A stretch of 12,955 nucleotides of DNA from RGDT01 sp964630925 (GTDB lineage Bacteria; Planctomycetota; Planctomycetia; Gemmatales; Gemmataceae): contig CAZVZK010000219.1 in NCBI GenBank assembly GCA_964630925.1, forward strand, positions 1-12,955, read 5' to 3'. The notes below the pieces were generated by a model. That model had not been told where the DNA came from and ran no database searches. It saw only the letters and a list, made by a program, of their open reading frames with translations. Both the position numbers and the translations under genes were made by a program. Shown piece by piece: positions 6,481-12,955 of the stretch. Positions within the stretch are counted from its first letter, which is position 1. Each line of letters starts with the position of its first letter.

Positions 6481-6812
6481 CCGGATACTCCTTGTCGAAT
6501 ACATTGACCTCGATCCCCCCTCCCCCGCGGAGCGGGATCGAATCAGCCCATTCCGCCGGGATCATGGGCGTGTCTCGGCCCACGCCCCGGCGGTGCGAAT
6601 ACGGCTGCGCCGCGCCCTGGGCGGGCGCCGCGAGTGCCTTTCGGGCGGCCCTTCTCCCCTTGAAAATAGCGTGCCGAACGGCTGCCCCTGCGGCGGTTGC
6701 CCTCCGCCCGACCTCATCGGGGCCCGCGAAGTGGCCGCTTCCCTTTCGCGACGCGCCCGGTATCGTAGCCTTCACGGGCACACCTCCGACTCTCCATCCG
6801 GGAACCGCACCC
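6481..6812. other. Divergent intergenic region, 332 bp
   Basis: Between the divergent starts of the DUF5666-like gene and the dehydrogenase. It holds the ribosome-binding site of the former (6488-6493) and a palindrome at 6511-6540 (CGATCCC/GGGATCG arms, with an inner CCCGC-GGA-GCGGG hairpin) that shares a 12-mer with the repeat at the left edge. I found no convincing promoter on either strand, and the open frames crossing it look like shadows. Confidence 0.6.
6511..6540. repeat. Imperfect G/C palindrome, possible second copy of the left-edge repeat
   Basis: CGATCCC (6511-6517) is the reverse complement of GGGATCG (6534-6540), and CCCGC (6524-6528) pairs with GCGGG (6532-6536). The first 12 bases equal positions 6-17. 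It lies 31-60 bases upstream of the DUF5666-like start codon, within its likely leader or promoter region. Confidence 0.45.
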
Positions 6813-8993
6813 ATGCGCGCGTGGAAGATCACCCTCTCCGTGGCCGGCGCCGTCGCGCTCGCCGCCTTCCTCTGGCACTCGACCTCTCACGCCGACAAGC
6901 CCGAGGCGAAGAAGCGCGTCCTGTGGACCACCTCCAAGGTCAAAGGCTCGCCCGAGCCGCCGGCGCCCTACAAGGTCGAGCTGGCGTTCCCCAGGCTCAA
7001 GTTCTTCGAGCCGCTCGAGCTGACTGCCGCGCCGGGCACCGAACGCCTCTTCGTCGCCGAGCGCCCCGGCAAGATCTTCTCGTTCGTCCCCGGCCCCGGC
7101 GTCGAGAAGGGCGACCTCGTCATCGACCTGAAGAAGACCGTGTACGGATTGACGTTCCACCCGAAGTTCGACAAGAACGGCTACTTCTACGTCACCTACA
7201 TCCCCGACGGGTCGAAGGAGACGCCCACCGGCACGCGCGTCTCGCGCTTCACGGCCAAGGGTGAGAAGCCCGTGGCCGACATCAAGAGCGAGAAGGTGAT
7301 CATCGAGTGGCCCAACGGCGGGCACAACGGCGGCTGCCTCCGGTTCGGGCCCGACGGCATGCTGTACATCGTCACCGGCGACGGCAGCGGCATCGCCGAC
7401 AGCCTGCAGACCGGCCAGGACATCAGCGACCTGCTCGCGTCCATGCTGCGCATCGACGTGGACGGCGCCCCCGAGGGCAAGGGCTACGCCATCCCCAAGG
7501 ACAACCCGTTCGTGAAGACCGAGGGGGCGCGCGGCGAGATCTGGGCCTACGGCCTGCGTCAGGCGTGGAAGTTCAGCTTCGACCGGGCGGGGACGGACCT
7601 GTGGGCCGGCGAGGTCGGGCAGGACCTGTGGGAGATGGTGTACAAGATCGAGAAGGGCGGCAACTACGGCTGGAGCGTGCAGGAGGGGAACCACCCGTTC
7701 CGCCCCGACCGCAAGAAGGGGCCGACGCCCATCCTCAAGCCGATCGTCGAGCATGACCACGCCGACTTCCGCTCGCTCACCGGCGGCTACGTCTACCGCG
7801 GCAAGCGTCTGAAGGAGCTGGCCGGCGCGTACATCTACGGCGACTTCGACAGCGGGCGCATCTGGTCGTTCCGCCACGACGGCAAGAAGGTCAGCGAGCA
7901 TCAGGAGCTGTACGACAGCTCGCTGCGGATCGTCGCCTGGGGCGAGGACCACAAGGGCGAGCTGTACATGGTCGATTGGATGGGTGGCCAGCTCTGGCAG
8001 CTCGCCAAGGCGCCGCCAGTGAAGGAGAAGAACGTCTTCCCGCGCAAGCTGAGCGAGACGGGGCTGTTCGCCTCCACGAAGGACCACACGCCGGCGCCGG
8101 GCCTGATCCCCTACTCGGTCAACTCCGAGCTGTGGTCCGACGGCGCGACGAAGGAGCGTTACCTGGCCATCCCCGGCGAGGGCAAGATCGCCTTCGACGC
8201 CGTCGAGTACCCGCAGCCGTCGCCGGGGGCGCCGCGCGGCTGGCGCTTCCCGGACGGCACGGTGACGGTGAAGACGTTCTTTTTGGGCGGCAAGCGTCTG
8301 GAGACGCGCATCTTCCACTACGACCAGCTCGGCGGCAACGAGGAGATCGGCGACGCCTACTGGCGCGGCTACACCTACGTGTGGAACGACGACCAGACCG
8401 ACGCCGAGCTGCTGGAGGCCAAGGGGGCCGACCGCAAGATCAAGACGGGCGCGGGCGAGGTCAACTGGCGGTTCCCGAGCCGGACGGAATGCACCCTGTG
8501 CCACACGACGCCGGCGAAGTACGCGCTGGGGCTGAACACGCAGCAGCTCAACCGCAACCACGGCGGCGTGAACCAGATCACGGCGTGGGAGGAAATGGGG
8601 CTGTTCACGAAGCCGGTGCCGGCGACGCCGGAGAAGTGGGCGCGGCTGGCCGAGCCGCACGACGAGAAGGCGAAGCTGGATCTGCGGGCGCGGTCGTACC
8701 TCCAGGCGAACTGCGCCCACTGCCACATCAAGTGGGGCGGCGGCAACGCGGAGTTCCAGCTCATCCACACGCTGCCGTTGGACAAGCTGGGCGTGGTGGG
8801 CGTGAAGCCGCAGCACGGGACGTTCGAGCTGAAGGACCCGGCGTTGATCGTGCCGGGGTCGCCGGAGCGTTCGGTGATCCACAGGCGGATGACGCTCACC
8901 GGCCTGGGGCGGATGCCGCACATCGGCTCGCGCGTGGTGGACGAGAAGGGGGCGAAGCTGATCGCCGACTGGATCAAGGCGATGAAGCCGTGA
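6813..8993 (+). CDS. Exported PQQ-type sugar/sorbosone dehydrogenase fused to a diheme cytochrome c module (SO2930/TIGR03806-like)
   Basis: 726 residues. Residues 1-27 are a signal peptide or anchor (ITLSVAGAVALAAFLWHS). Residues about 50-400 form a soluble-glucose-dehydrogenase-type beta-propeller: LFVAERPG, YGLTFHPKF, NGGHNGG with the likely catalytic base H171, and WAYGLRQAWKFSFD with R249, followed by GEVGQDLWEMVYKIEKGGNYGW. Most relatives have Asn, not Gln, after that Arg. From residue 407 (NVFPRKLSETGLF, then VNSELWSDGATKERY) the SO2930-type diheme module begins. It has heme motifs CTLCH (560-564) and CAHCH (634-638) and a likely axial Met at 701 (GRMP). Electrons from oxidation of a sugar or alcohol could pass straight to the hemes in the periplasm. 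The substrate cannot be told from sequence. The ATG at 6813 has only a weak ribosome-binding site. Confidence 0.9.
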   Translation: MRAWKITLSVAGAVALAAFLWHSTSHADKPEAKKRVLWTTSKVKGSPEPPAPYKVELAFPRLKFFEPLELTAAPGTERLFVAERPGKIFSFVPGPGVEKGDLVIDLKKTVYGLTFHPKFDKNGYFYVTYIPDGSKETPTGTRVSRFTAKGEKPVADIKSEKVIIEWPNGGHNGGCLRFGPDGMLYIVTGDGSGIADSLQTGQDISDLLASMLRIDVDGAPEGKGYAIPKDNPFVKTEGARGEIWAYGLRQAWKFSFDRAGTDLWAGEVGQDLWEMVYKIEKGGNYGWSVQEGNHPFRPDRKKGPTPILKPIVEHDHADFRSLTGGYVYRGKRLKELAGAYIYGDFDSGRIWSFRHDGKKVSEHQELYDSSLRIVAWGEDHKGELYMVDWMGGQLWQLAKAPPVKEKNVFPRKLSETGLFASTKDHTPAPGLIPYSVNSELWSDGATKERYLAIPGEGKIAFDAVEYPQPSPGAPRGWRFPDGTVTVKTFFLGGKRLETRIFHYDQLGGNEEIGDAYWRGYTYVWNDDQTDAELLEAKGADRKIKTGAGEVNWRFPSRTECTLCHTTPAKYALGLNTQQLNRNHGGVNQITAWEEMGLFTKPVPATPEKWARLAEPHDEKAKLDLRARSYLQANCAHCHIKWGGGNAEFQLIHTLPLDKLGVVGVKPQHGTFELKDPALIVPGSPERSVIHRRMTLTGLGRMPHIGSRVVDEKGAKLIADWIKAMKP

Positions 8994-9002
8994 GTGCCTG
9001 AT

Positions 9003-9032
9003 CCAGGGCCGGGGCCGACACGGCCCGGCTGG
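9003..9032 (+). terminator. Possible terminator hairpin after the dehydrogenase gene
   Basis: CCAG-GG-CCGGG-G-CC pairs with GGCCCGGCTGG around GACAC, about 11 pairs with small bulges, starting 10 bases after the stop codon at 8993. No T-run follows, so it may instead be an mRNA-stabilising stem. Confidence 0.35.
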
Positions 9033-9092
9033 GCTTGCACCTGTCGGCGGCGGACGCTATGGCGGGATCCACTCAAAGTGGGGGTTTCGCCC

Positions 9093-9989
9093 ATGGTCCG
9101 CTTTCTCGCGGTGCTGGGGGTCCTCGGCGTGACGGCCGGCGCCCACGGGCAGGGGCTGCTCGGGCGGGCGCGGCTCGCCACCTACGGCAAGCCGCTCTCG
9201 CTCGCGCCCGTCACGTCGGGCATCTCTACCTCGGCCTCCGCGATCTGGAGCGAAACGGCCCTCGGTGACGAGGGCGACGCCCTCACCGGCCTCGGCGCGT
9301 TGGCGTTGGCGGGGTTGTTGGCCGGCGGTGTCGTCGCCAGCCCGCTCTGGATGCCGTCCGTTTTGGCCGAGGACAACGTCCACAACGTCTACTTCCCCGC
9401 CCACCCCTATGCCCTGGCCGATTCCGGCTACGCCCGGCCCTCGCGCTCCGGACGCCACAACCCCGAGGGCGCCTCGCCCTTCGACCACGATTACCTCAAG
9501 ATGTGGGGCCTCCGCGCCGGCCTGGAGGACGGCAGCCGCGGCGACGGCGTCAACCGCCTCGGCGGCCGCGCGTGGTTCGACAACCACGGGCGGGTCGGGG
9601 TCACGGCCAACTGGGACCACTTCACGGAGCGACTGCCCGACGGACGAACCGACGTGCTGACCCTCACCGACCTCGCCGTCACTTACCGCATCGCCCAGAG
9701 CCCTCTCATGCAGATGCACGCCGGCCTCGGCGGCCGCGGCATGTTCAGCGCCGGCACGACGCGCGGCGGGTTCAACTTCCTCTACTCCGCCGACGTCTTC
9801 CCCGTCGAGCCGGTGGTCGTGTCGGCCTCCGCCGAGGCCGGGCACCTCAACGAGGCGTTCACGCTTCGACTCCGGGCGACGGTGGGGGCGCAGTGGCATC
9901 GGGCGGAGGCGTTCGTCGGCTACGACTGGCTGCGTATCGGCGGCGTCGATCTGCACGGCCCGATGGCCGGCCTGCGCCTGTGGTTCTGA
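9093..9989 (+). CDS. Putative outer-membrane beta-barrel-like protein, paralogue 1
   Basis: 298 residues. The signal peptide MVRFLAVLGVLGVTAGAHGQ cuts near residue 20. Residues 66-83 are a hydrophobic Gly/Ala/Leu stretch, followed by SPLWMPSVL. The part from about 137 to the end alternates polar and nonpolar residues in strand-sized blocks (NRLGGRAWFDNHGRVGVTAN, TLTDLAVTYRIAQ, GGFNFLYSADVFPV) and closes with GLRLWF. A final Phe with spaced hydrophobic residues is the pattern recognised by the BamA assembly machinery, so a barrel is likely but inferred. I cannot name a family. The last 92 residues are about three-quarters identical, by hand count, to the next gene. The ribosome-binding site is weak (GGGGG, 9080-9084). 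Confidence 0.65.
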   Translation: MVRFLAVLGVLGVTAGAHGQGLLGRARLATYGKPLSLAPVTSGISTSASAIWSETALGDEGDALTGLGALALAGLLAGGVVASPLWMPSVLAEDNVHNVYFPAHPYALADSGYARPSRSGRHNPEGASPFDHDYLKMWGLRAGLEDGSRGDGVNRLGGRAWFDNHGRVGVTANWDHFTERLPDGRTDVLTLTDLAVTYRIAQSPLMQMHAGLGGRGMFSAGTTRGGFNFLYSADVFPVEPVVVSASAEAGHLNEAFTLRLRATVGAQWHRAEAFVGYDWLRIGGVDLHGPMAGLRLWF

Positions 9990-10002
9990 CGGAGGCCCGC
10001 TC

Positions 10003-10878
10003 ATGGTCCGCACGTTGGCCGTCCTGTCCGCCCTCGTCCTGGCGCTGCCGGCGCCGGCCCAGGGCGTCCTCGCCGAGGCGCGGCAAGCCGCCGACGGTAA
10101 GCCCTCCTCGTCCTCCGGGAAGTCGTCGAAGTCCGACGATGACGACTCCATCCTCGGCGCGATCCTGGGCGGCATCCTGGAGGGCCTCTTCGCCCCTTCC
10201 TGCGATCACGGGGAGGACGGCGTCGGGAGCATGATCGGCCTCGGCCTGGTCACGGCGGTGGGCTTCCCCTTCTGGCTGCCCCCGAAGCTGCTCGAACGCC
10301 ACCTCCAGCCGATAGCATCCTTCCCCGGAGCGCCGTACTCGTCGGAAGGCACGAATTACCTTCTCTTCTCCGCCCAGGAGCCGGCCAAGCCGTGGGCGGT
10401 GCGTTTCGCCGTCGAGGAGGGCAACGACTTCCAGGGGCTGAACCGGGTCGGCGGACGCCTGCTGCTCGACAGCTCGACCCGCTTCGGCGTGGCCGCGAAC
10501 CTCGACCACTACCTGGAGCGGTGCGGCTGCGGGCGGTCCGACCAGTTGATGTTCGGCGACGTGGCCCTGACGTACCGCTTCGCCGAATGCGAGTGGATGC
10601 AGATGCACGCCGGCCTCGGCGGCCGCCTGATGTTCGGCGACGGCCGGACGCGCGGCGGCTTCAACTTCCTGTACTCGGCCGACGTGTTCCCCGTCCGTCC
10701 GCTGGTGGTTTCGGCGTCGATGGAGCTGGGGACGATGAAGGAGGCGTTCGCCATGCGCCTGCGCGCCAGCGCCGGCGTGCAGATCCGCGCGGTGGAGGCG
10801 TTCGTCGGCTGGGACTGGCTGCGCATCGGCTCCGCTGACCTGTGGGGGCCGATGGCCGGGCTGCGCCTGTGGTTCTGA
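10003..10878 (+). CDS. Putative outer-membrane beta-barrel-like protein, paralogue 2
   Basis: 291 residues from ATG 10003, 7 bases after GGAGG (9991-9995). It starts 13 bases after the previous stop, so the pair is almost surely one transcript. The signal peptide is MVRTLAVLSALVLALPAPAQ. Residues 33-48 are a Ser/Lys/Asp low-complexity run (KPSSSSGKSSKSDDDD), followed by a small hydrophobic Gly/Ile/Leu segment (49-63). From about residue 130 it aligns without gaps with residues 137-298 of paralogue 1, ending in the same GPMAGLRLWF. The regions before residue 130 show no clear similarity beyond the signal peptide. C174 and C176 (ERCGCG) are not in the paralogue. A tandem duplication with divergence or exchange of the N-terminal part is the simplest reading. 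Function unknown. Confidence 0.65.
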   Translation: MVRTLAVLSALVLALPAPAQGVLAEARQAADGKPSSSSGKSSKSDDDDSILGAILGGILEGLFAPSCDHGEDGVGSMIGLGLVTAVGFPFWLPPKLLERHLQPIASFPGAPYSSEGTNYLLFSAQEPAKPWAVRFAVEEGNDFQGLNRVGGRLLLDSSTRFGVAANLDHYLERCGCGRSDQLMFGDVALTYRFAECEWMQMHAGLGGRLMFGDGRTRGGFNFLYSADVFPVRPLVVSASMELGTMKEAFAMRLRASAGVQIRAVEAFVGWDWLRIGSADLWGPMAGLRLWF

Positions 10879-10879
10879 A

Positions 10880-10904
10880 CGATCCGGGGGATGCCCCCGG
10901 ATCG
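10880..10904. terminator. Perfect hairpin between converging barrel-like and sod genes
   Basis: CGATCCGGGGG (10880-10890) and its exact reverse complement (10894-10904) flank an ATG loop, one base after the stop codon of paralogue 2 and 22 bases beyond the stop codon of sodA. The symmetric stem could end transcription from both sides. There is no T-run on either side. Confidence 0.5.
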
Positions 10905-10926
10905 CCCGCGCCGTCATCTCACGCCG

Positions 10927-11544
10927 TCACTTCGTCATCGCCTTCTTGAACTTCTCAGCGACGGCGTCCCAGTTGACCACCTTCCACCAGGCGTCGAGGT
11001 AGTCGGCGCGCTTGTTCTGGTAGCGCAGGTAGTAGGCGTGCTCCCACACGTCCACGCCCAGGATCGGCACCTTGCCCTGCATCAGCGGGCTGTCCTGGTT
11101 CCCGGTGTGTTCGATGGCCAGCTTCTTGTCCGGCGTCGCCACCAGCCACGCCCAGCCGCTGCCGAACCGCCCCAGGCCCGCCTCCTTGATCTTCGCCTTG
11201 AACGTCGCCACGTCCGTGAACGTCGAATTGATCGCGGAGAGCAGGTCGCCCGACGGGTCGCCCCCGGCCCCCGGCCCCATGATCTCCCAGAACAGGACGT
11301 GGTTGGCGTGCCCGCCGCCGTTGTTGATCACCTTCTGCTTGATCGCCTCGGGCACCGTGGTGATCTCGCGGAGCAGTTGCTCCAGCGGCTTCGCCTCCAA
11401 TTCGGCGTTGCCGGCCAGGGCCGCGTTGAGATTGTCCACATAGGCCTTGTGGTGGCGGCCGTGGTGGATCTCCATGGTCATCTTGTCGATGGCCGCCTCC
11501 AGCGCGTCGGCCGGGTAGGGCAGGGCGGGGAGAGTGTGTGCCAT
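10927..11544 (-). CDS. sodA: Superoxide dismutase, manganese type
   Basis: 205 residues, the usual length for the Fe/Mn family, with no signal peptide, so cytosolic. It converts superoxide to oxygen and hydrogen peroxide. The four metal ligands are visible: H27 (MEIHHGRHH), H82 (GGGHANHVLFW), D165 and H169 (DVWEHAYYL). Gln150 in GNQDSPLM and the GGGH segment before H82 are typical of manganese rather than iron enzymes, although cambialistic use cannot be excluded. The start at 11544 follows AGGAG (11554-11558) by 9 bases and begins MAHTLPALPYP. An upstream in-frame ATG at 11583 overlaps the probable promoter region and adds no conserved sequence. It converges on the two barrel-like genes and lies downstream of the DUF4912 gene on the same strand. 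Confidence 0.97.
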   Translation of the reverse strand: MAHTLPALPYPADALEAAIDKMTMEIHHGRHHKAYVDNLNAALAGNAELEAKPLEQLLREITTVPEAIKQKVINNGGGHANHVLFWEIMGPGAGGDPSGDLLSAINSTFTDVATFKAKIKEAGLGRFGSGWAWLVATPDKKLAIEHTGNQDSPLMQGKVPILGVDVWEHAYYLRYQNKRADYLDAWWKVVNWDAVAEKFKKAMTK

Positions 11545-11584
11545 GATCGTAAGCTCCTGTGGTGCCTCTTTCGTGCCGGGCATC

Positions 11585-11612
11585 AGTTTATGCGCCGGCG
11601 CGGGCGAGGCAA
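11585..11612 (-). promoter_or_regulatory. Possible sigma70-type promoter for sodA
   Basis: On the minus strand TTGCCT (11607-11612), a 16-base spacer and TAAACT (11585-11590) lie between the DUF4912 stop codon and the sodA start. The predicted start near 11578 gives a leader of about 34 bases. The match is moderate, with a spacer one base short. Confidence 0.4.
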
Positions 11613-11620
11613 CACGGCGC

Positions 11621-12685
11621 TCACTCGTCCTCTTCCAGGGAGGCCGGTTCGAGGTGCCGCGTGTTCCGCTCCAGCGCCAGCACGATGCGCCGCTCCTGGC
11701 TGCCGTCCGGCGACGTGGCGGTGCAGGGGATGACGTGCCGGCTGTCGGGCAGGCGGAAGCGCACGGTGAACGTGCCGTCGGGCTTCACGTCCACCGGCTG
11801 GTTCTGTAGCCGCACCTGCGAATTCGGCGCCGTCCGCCCGTGCACCACCAGGTCCGCATCGACCTCGAAACCGAACGGCACCGCGTGCCCCGCCGGCCCC
11901 AGGCCGCCCGACCCCAGACTCACCACCGCCGGCGCGCCCATCGCCCGGCCCGTGCGCTCCTCGAACAGCCGCTTGACCGCCGGGCTCGCCGCCCCCGTCT
12001 CGTATCCGCTCGACATCGCGTACAGCCGGCCCGCCTTGGTGGCGTCCAGGTCGGCCCAGTTCCCATCCGCGGCGTCGGTCTGCCCCGGCTTGGGCGTCGT
12101 CACCGGGTTGGAGCGGCCCAGGACGTAGAGCCGCCCGGAGGCCGTCAGGTAGCCGAGATCGACCCGGAAGGAGTGCGGCGGGTCGGCCACGTCGATGTAC
12201 CAGGTGTTGCACCCGCCGTGGATAGGTATATCCCGCACGGGGCGCTCGCTGGAGCTGGTGACGCCGGACATCGAGACCTCGAGGAGGCGCAGGATGGGGC
12301 GCGCCCCGTGCCAGTCGAGGCCGAGGGCGGCCTCGGCGCGTTCGAGGGCCTGACGCGACAGCTCCCAGTAGCAGTGCAGCCAGTACGGGTCGCGCACGAC
12401 GAGGACGACGCGGTCCTCGCGGTGGACGGCGGGGAGGTCGCGTGGTGGCAGCGGGGTGAGGACGGGGGCCGCCTCCTGACGCGACGTATCACGGGCCGCG
12501 CCGGCGAGGACGGGGGCGTCGCGGCGCGAGGCGGCGCGGACGCGGCGGGCCTCGTTCTTCAGCACCTTGTGCAGGGCGTCGATGAGGCCGTCCTTCCGCA
12601 GCGTGTGCCAGCCGGCGATGCCCTTGAGGCGGGCGAGGTCGGAGAGCTCCTTGCGCGTGCAGGACGAGAGCTGGTCGCGCGTCAT
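11621..12685 (-). CDS. DUF4912 protein with N-terminal Rho-N-like domain and C-terminal beta-rich domain
   Basis: 354 residues from ATG 12685, 10 bases after GGAG (12696-12699). An ATG at 12853 would lie upstream of the predicted transcription start, and the extra residues are Pro-rich and unconserved in look. Residues 5-42 (LSSCTRKELSDLARLKGIAGWHTLRKDGLIDAL) match the helical Rho N-terminal/SAP-like nucleic-acid-binding motif. A basic linker (45-70) follows. Residues 93-200 are the DUF4912 core: VVLVVRDPYWLHCYWELS, then IHGGCNTWYIDVADPPHSFRVDLGYL and LGRSNPVTTP. Residues 272-340 resemble an Ig-like strand set (LVVHGRTAPNSQVRL, DGTFTVRFRLPD). DUF4912 has no established reaction. No signal peptide is present. 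Confidence 0.8.
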   Translation of the reverse strand: MTRDQLSSCTRKELSDLARLKGIAGWHTLRKDGLIDALHKVLKNEARRVRAASRRDAPVLAGAARDTSRQEAAPVLTPLPPRDLPAVHREDRVVLVVRDPYWLHCYWELSRQALERAEAALGLDWHGARPILRLLEVSMSGVTSSSERPVRDIPIHGGCNTWYIDVADPPHSFRVDLGYLTASGRLYVLGRSNPVTTPKPGQTDAADGNWADLDATKAGRLYAMSSGYETGAASPAVKRLFEERTGRAMGAPAVVSLGSGGLGPAGHAVPFGFEVDADLVVHGRTAPNSQVRLQNQPVDVKPDGTFTVRFRLPDSRHVIPCTATSPDGSQERRIVLALERNTRHLEPASLEEDE

Positions 12686-12854
12686 GCCGGGGGCACTCCG
12701 GATCGGGGGAGCCGTCCCTGGACGCCGAACGCCCGCCGGAGGCCTTTCCGGGGGGGCGGGGTGAGCCGTGTTGGAGAGAATCGCCGGCCTGTAGGGGTTG
12801 GGCCGGTGTGTGGGTGGGGGGCGTGTTGGAGGGACGGTTGTCCCCCTGAGCAAC

Positions 12855-12883
12855 AGACTACCCGGTCATTGGGGGGCTGTCAA
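12855..12883 (-). promoter_or_regulatory. Sigma70-type promoter for the DUF4912 gene
   Basis: On the minus strand a perfect TTGACA (12878-12883), a 17-base spacer and TAGTCT (12855-12860). Transcription would start near 12848, giving an untranslated leader of about 160 bases before ATG 12685. I see nothing else recognisable in the leader besides G/C-rich runs. Confidence 0.5.
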
Positions 12884-12898
12884 GCTCGGGCACCGGCC

Positions 12899-12955
12899 CT
12901 TGTCACAGCACAATAGAAATGTCCGCACTTCCAGGACAGTAAGAATGTCCGGTGA
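12899..12955. mobile_element. Probable end of an insertion sequence (transposase outside the window)
   Basis: Starting at TTGTCACAGCAC, the last bases hold two direct copies of a motif (TAGAAATGTCCG at 12914-12925 and TAAGAATGTCCG at 12940-12951) with an inverted GGACA (12934-12938) between them. Base composition drops in GC compared with the flank. From memory, ends built of repeated AATGTCC boxes precede integrase-core transposase genes in some IS481- or IS1202-like elements. The assignment to a family is an inference. Confidence 0.35.

Noticed and set aside
6654..6774. TTGAAA near 6659 and TATCGT near 6763 as promoter boxes for the dehydrogenase
   Set aside because: Neither has a partner hexamer at suitable spacing with an acceptable match.
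6714..8921. A 735-codon open frame antisense to the dehydrogenase gene
   Set aside because: It is a GC-driven shadow, rich in Arg, Val, Leu and Ala with no domain, opposite a gene with clear heme and propeller motifs.
9093..10878. The idea that the two barrel-like genes form one operon with the dehydrogenase as an export system
   Set aside because: A 99-base gap with a hairpin separates them from the dehydrogenase, and nothing in the proteins points to a shared substrate.
1..12955. CRISPR arrays, tRNA or rRNA genes
   Set aside because: I saw no regularly spaced direct repeats and no recognisable tRNA or rRNA cores. A tRNA scan would settle this.

Overview
The window is GC-rich, densely coding DNA that fits a planctomycete, most likely the Gemmata group. 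This is an inference. It rests on small secreted proteins of planctomycete type (a TIGR03067-like domain and a cysteine-rich family with an NGCC motif), a PQQ-type dehydrogenase joined to an SO2930-type diheme module, a Uma2 nuclease and a DUF4912 protein, all next to a non-mevalonate isoprenoid gene. Twelve protein genes can be supported. One of them, recD2, is cut by the left edge of the window.

Left part (1-3956). The 5' two-fifths of a RecD2-type helicase gene runs leftward out of the window, and a perfect G/C palindrome sits in frame inside it. A divergent small BamE-like membrane or exported protein follows. It meets, tail to tail, a leftward row of three genes: ispG (isoprenoid precursor synthesis, with a good promoter), a small secreted TIGR03067-like protein, and a Uma2-family endonuclease.

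Middle (4080-6480). Two rightward genes come first: a cysteine-rich protein of unknown function, and a DoxX-like membrane protein that carries an extra soluble domain. Next is a 463-base gene-free stretch. It holds a 178-base element bounded by nearly perfect 25/26-base inverted repeats, which looks like a MITE or other non-autonomous mobile palindrome. It also holds a very strong intrinsic terminator for the following leftward gene, an exported protein with two DUF5666-like repeats.

Right part (6481-12955). A 332-base divergent intergenic region precedes a large exported dehydrogenase: a PQQ-binding beta-propeller, then a diheme cytochrome c module. Two tandem rightward genes follow, for related proteins that look like outer-membrane beta-barrels, with nearly the same C-terminal half but unrelated N-terminal parts. 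Facing them are a leftward manganese-type superoxide dismutase and a leftward DUF4912 protein with a Rho-N-like N-terminus and a good sigma70-type promoter. The last ~57 bases look like the end of an insertion sequence whose transposase would lie beyond the window.

The genes do not form one pathway. The cell-envelope and periplasmic theme (dehydrogenase, two barrel-like proteins, several exported small proteins) is the clearest common thread. I saw no tRNA, rRNA or CRISPR array. The long open frames antisense to ispG, recD2 and the dehydrogenase look like GC-driven shadows.
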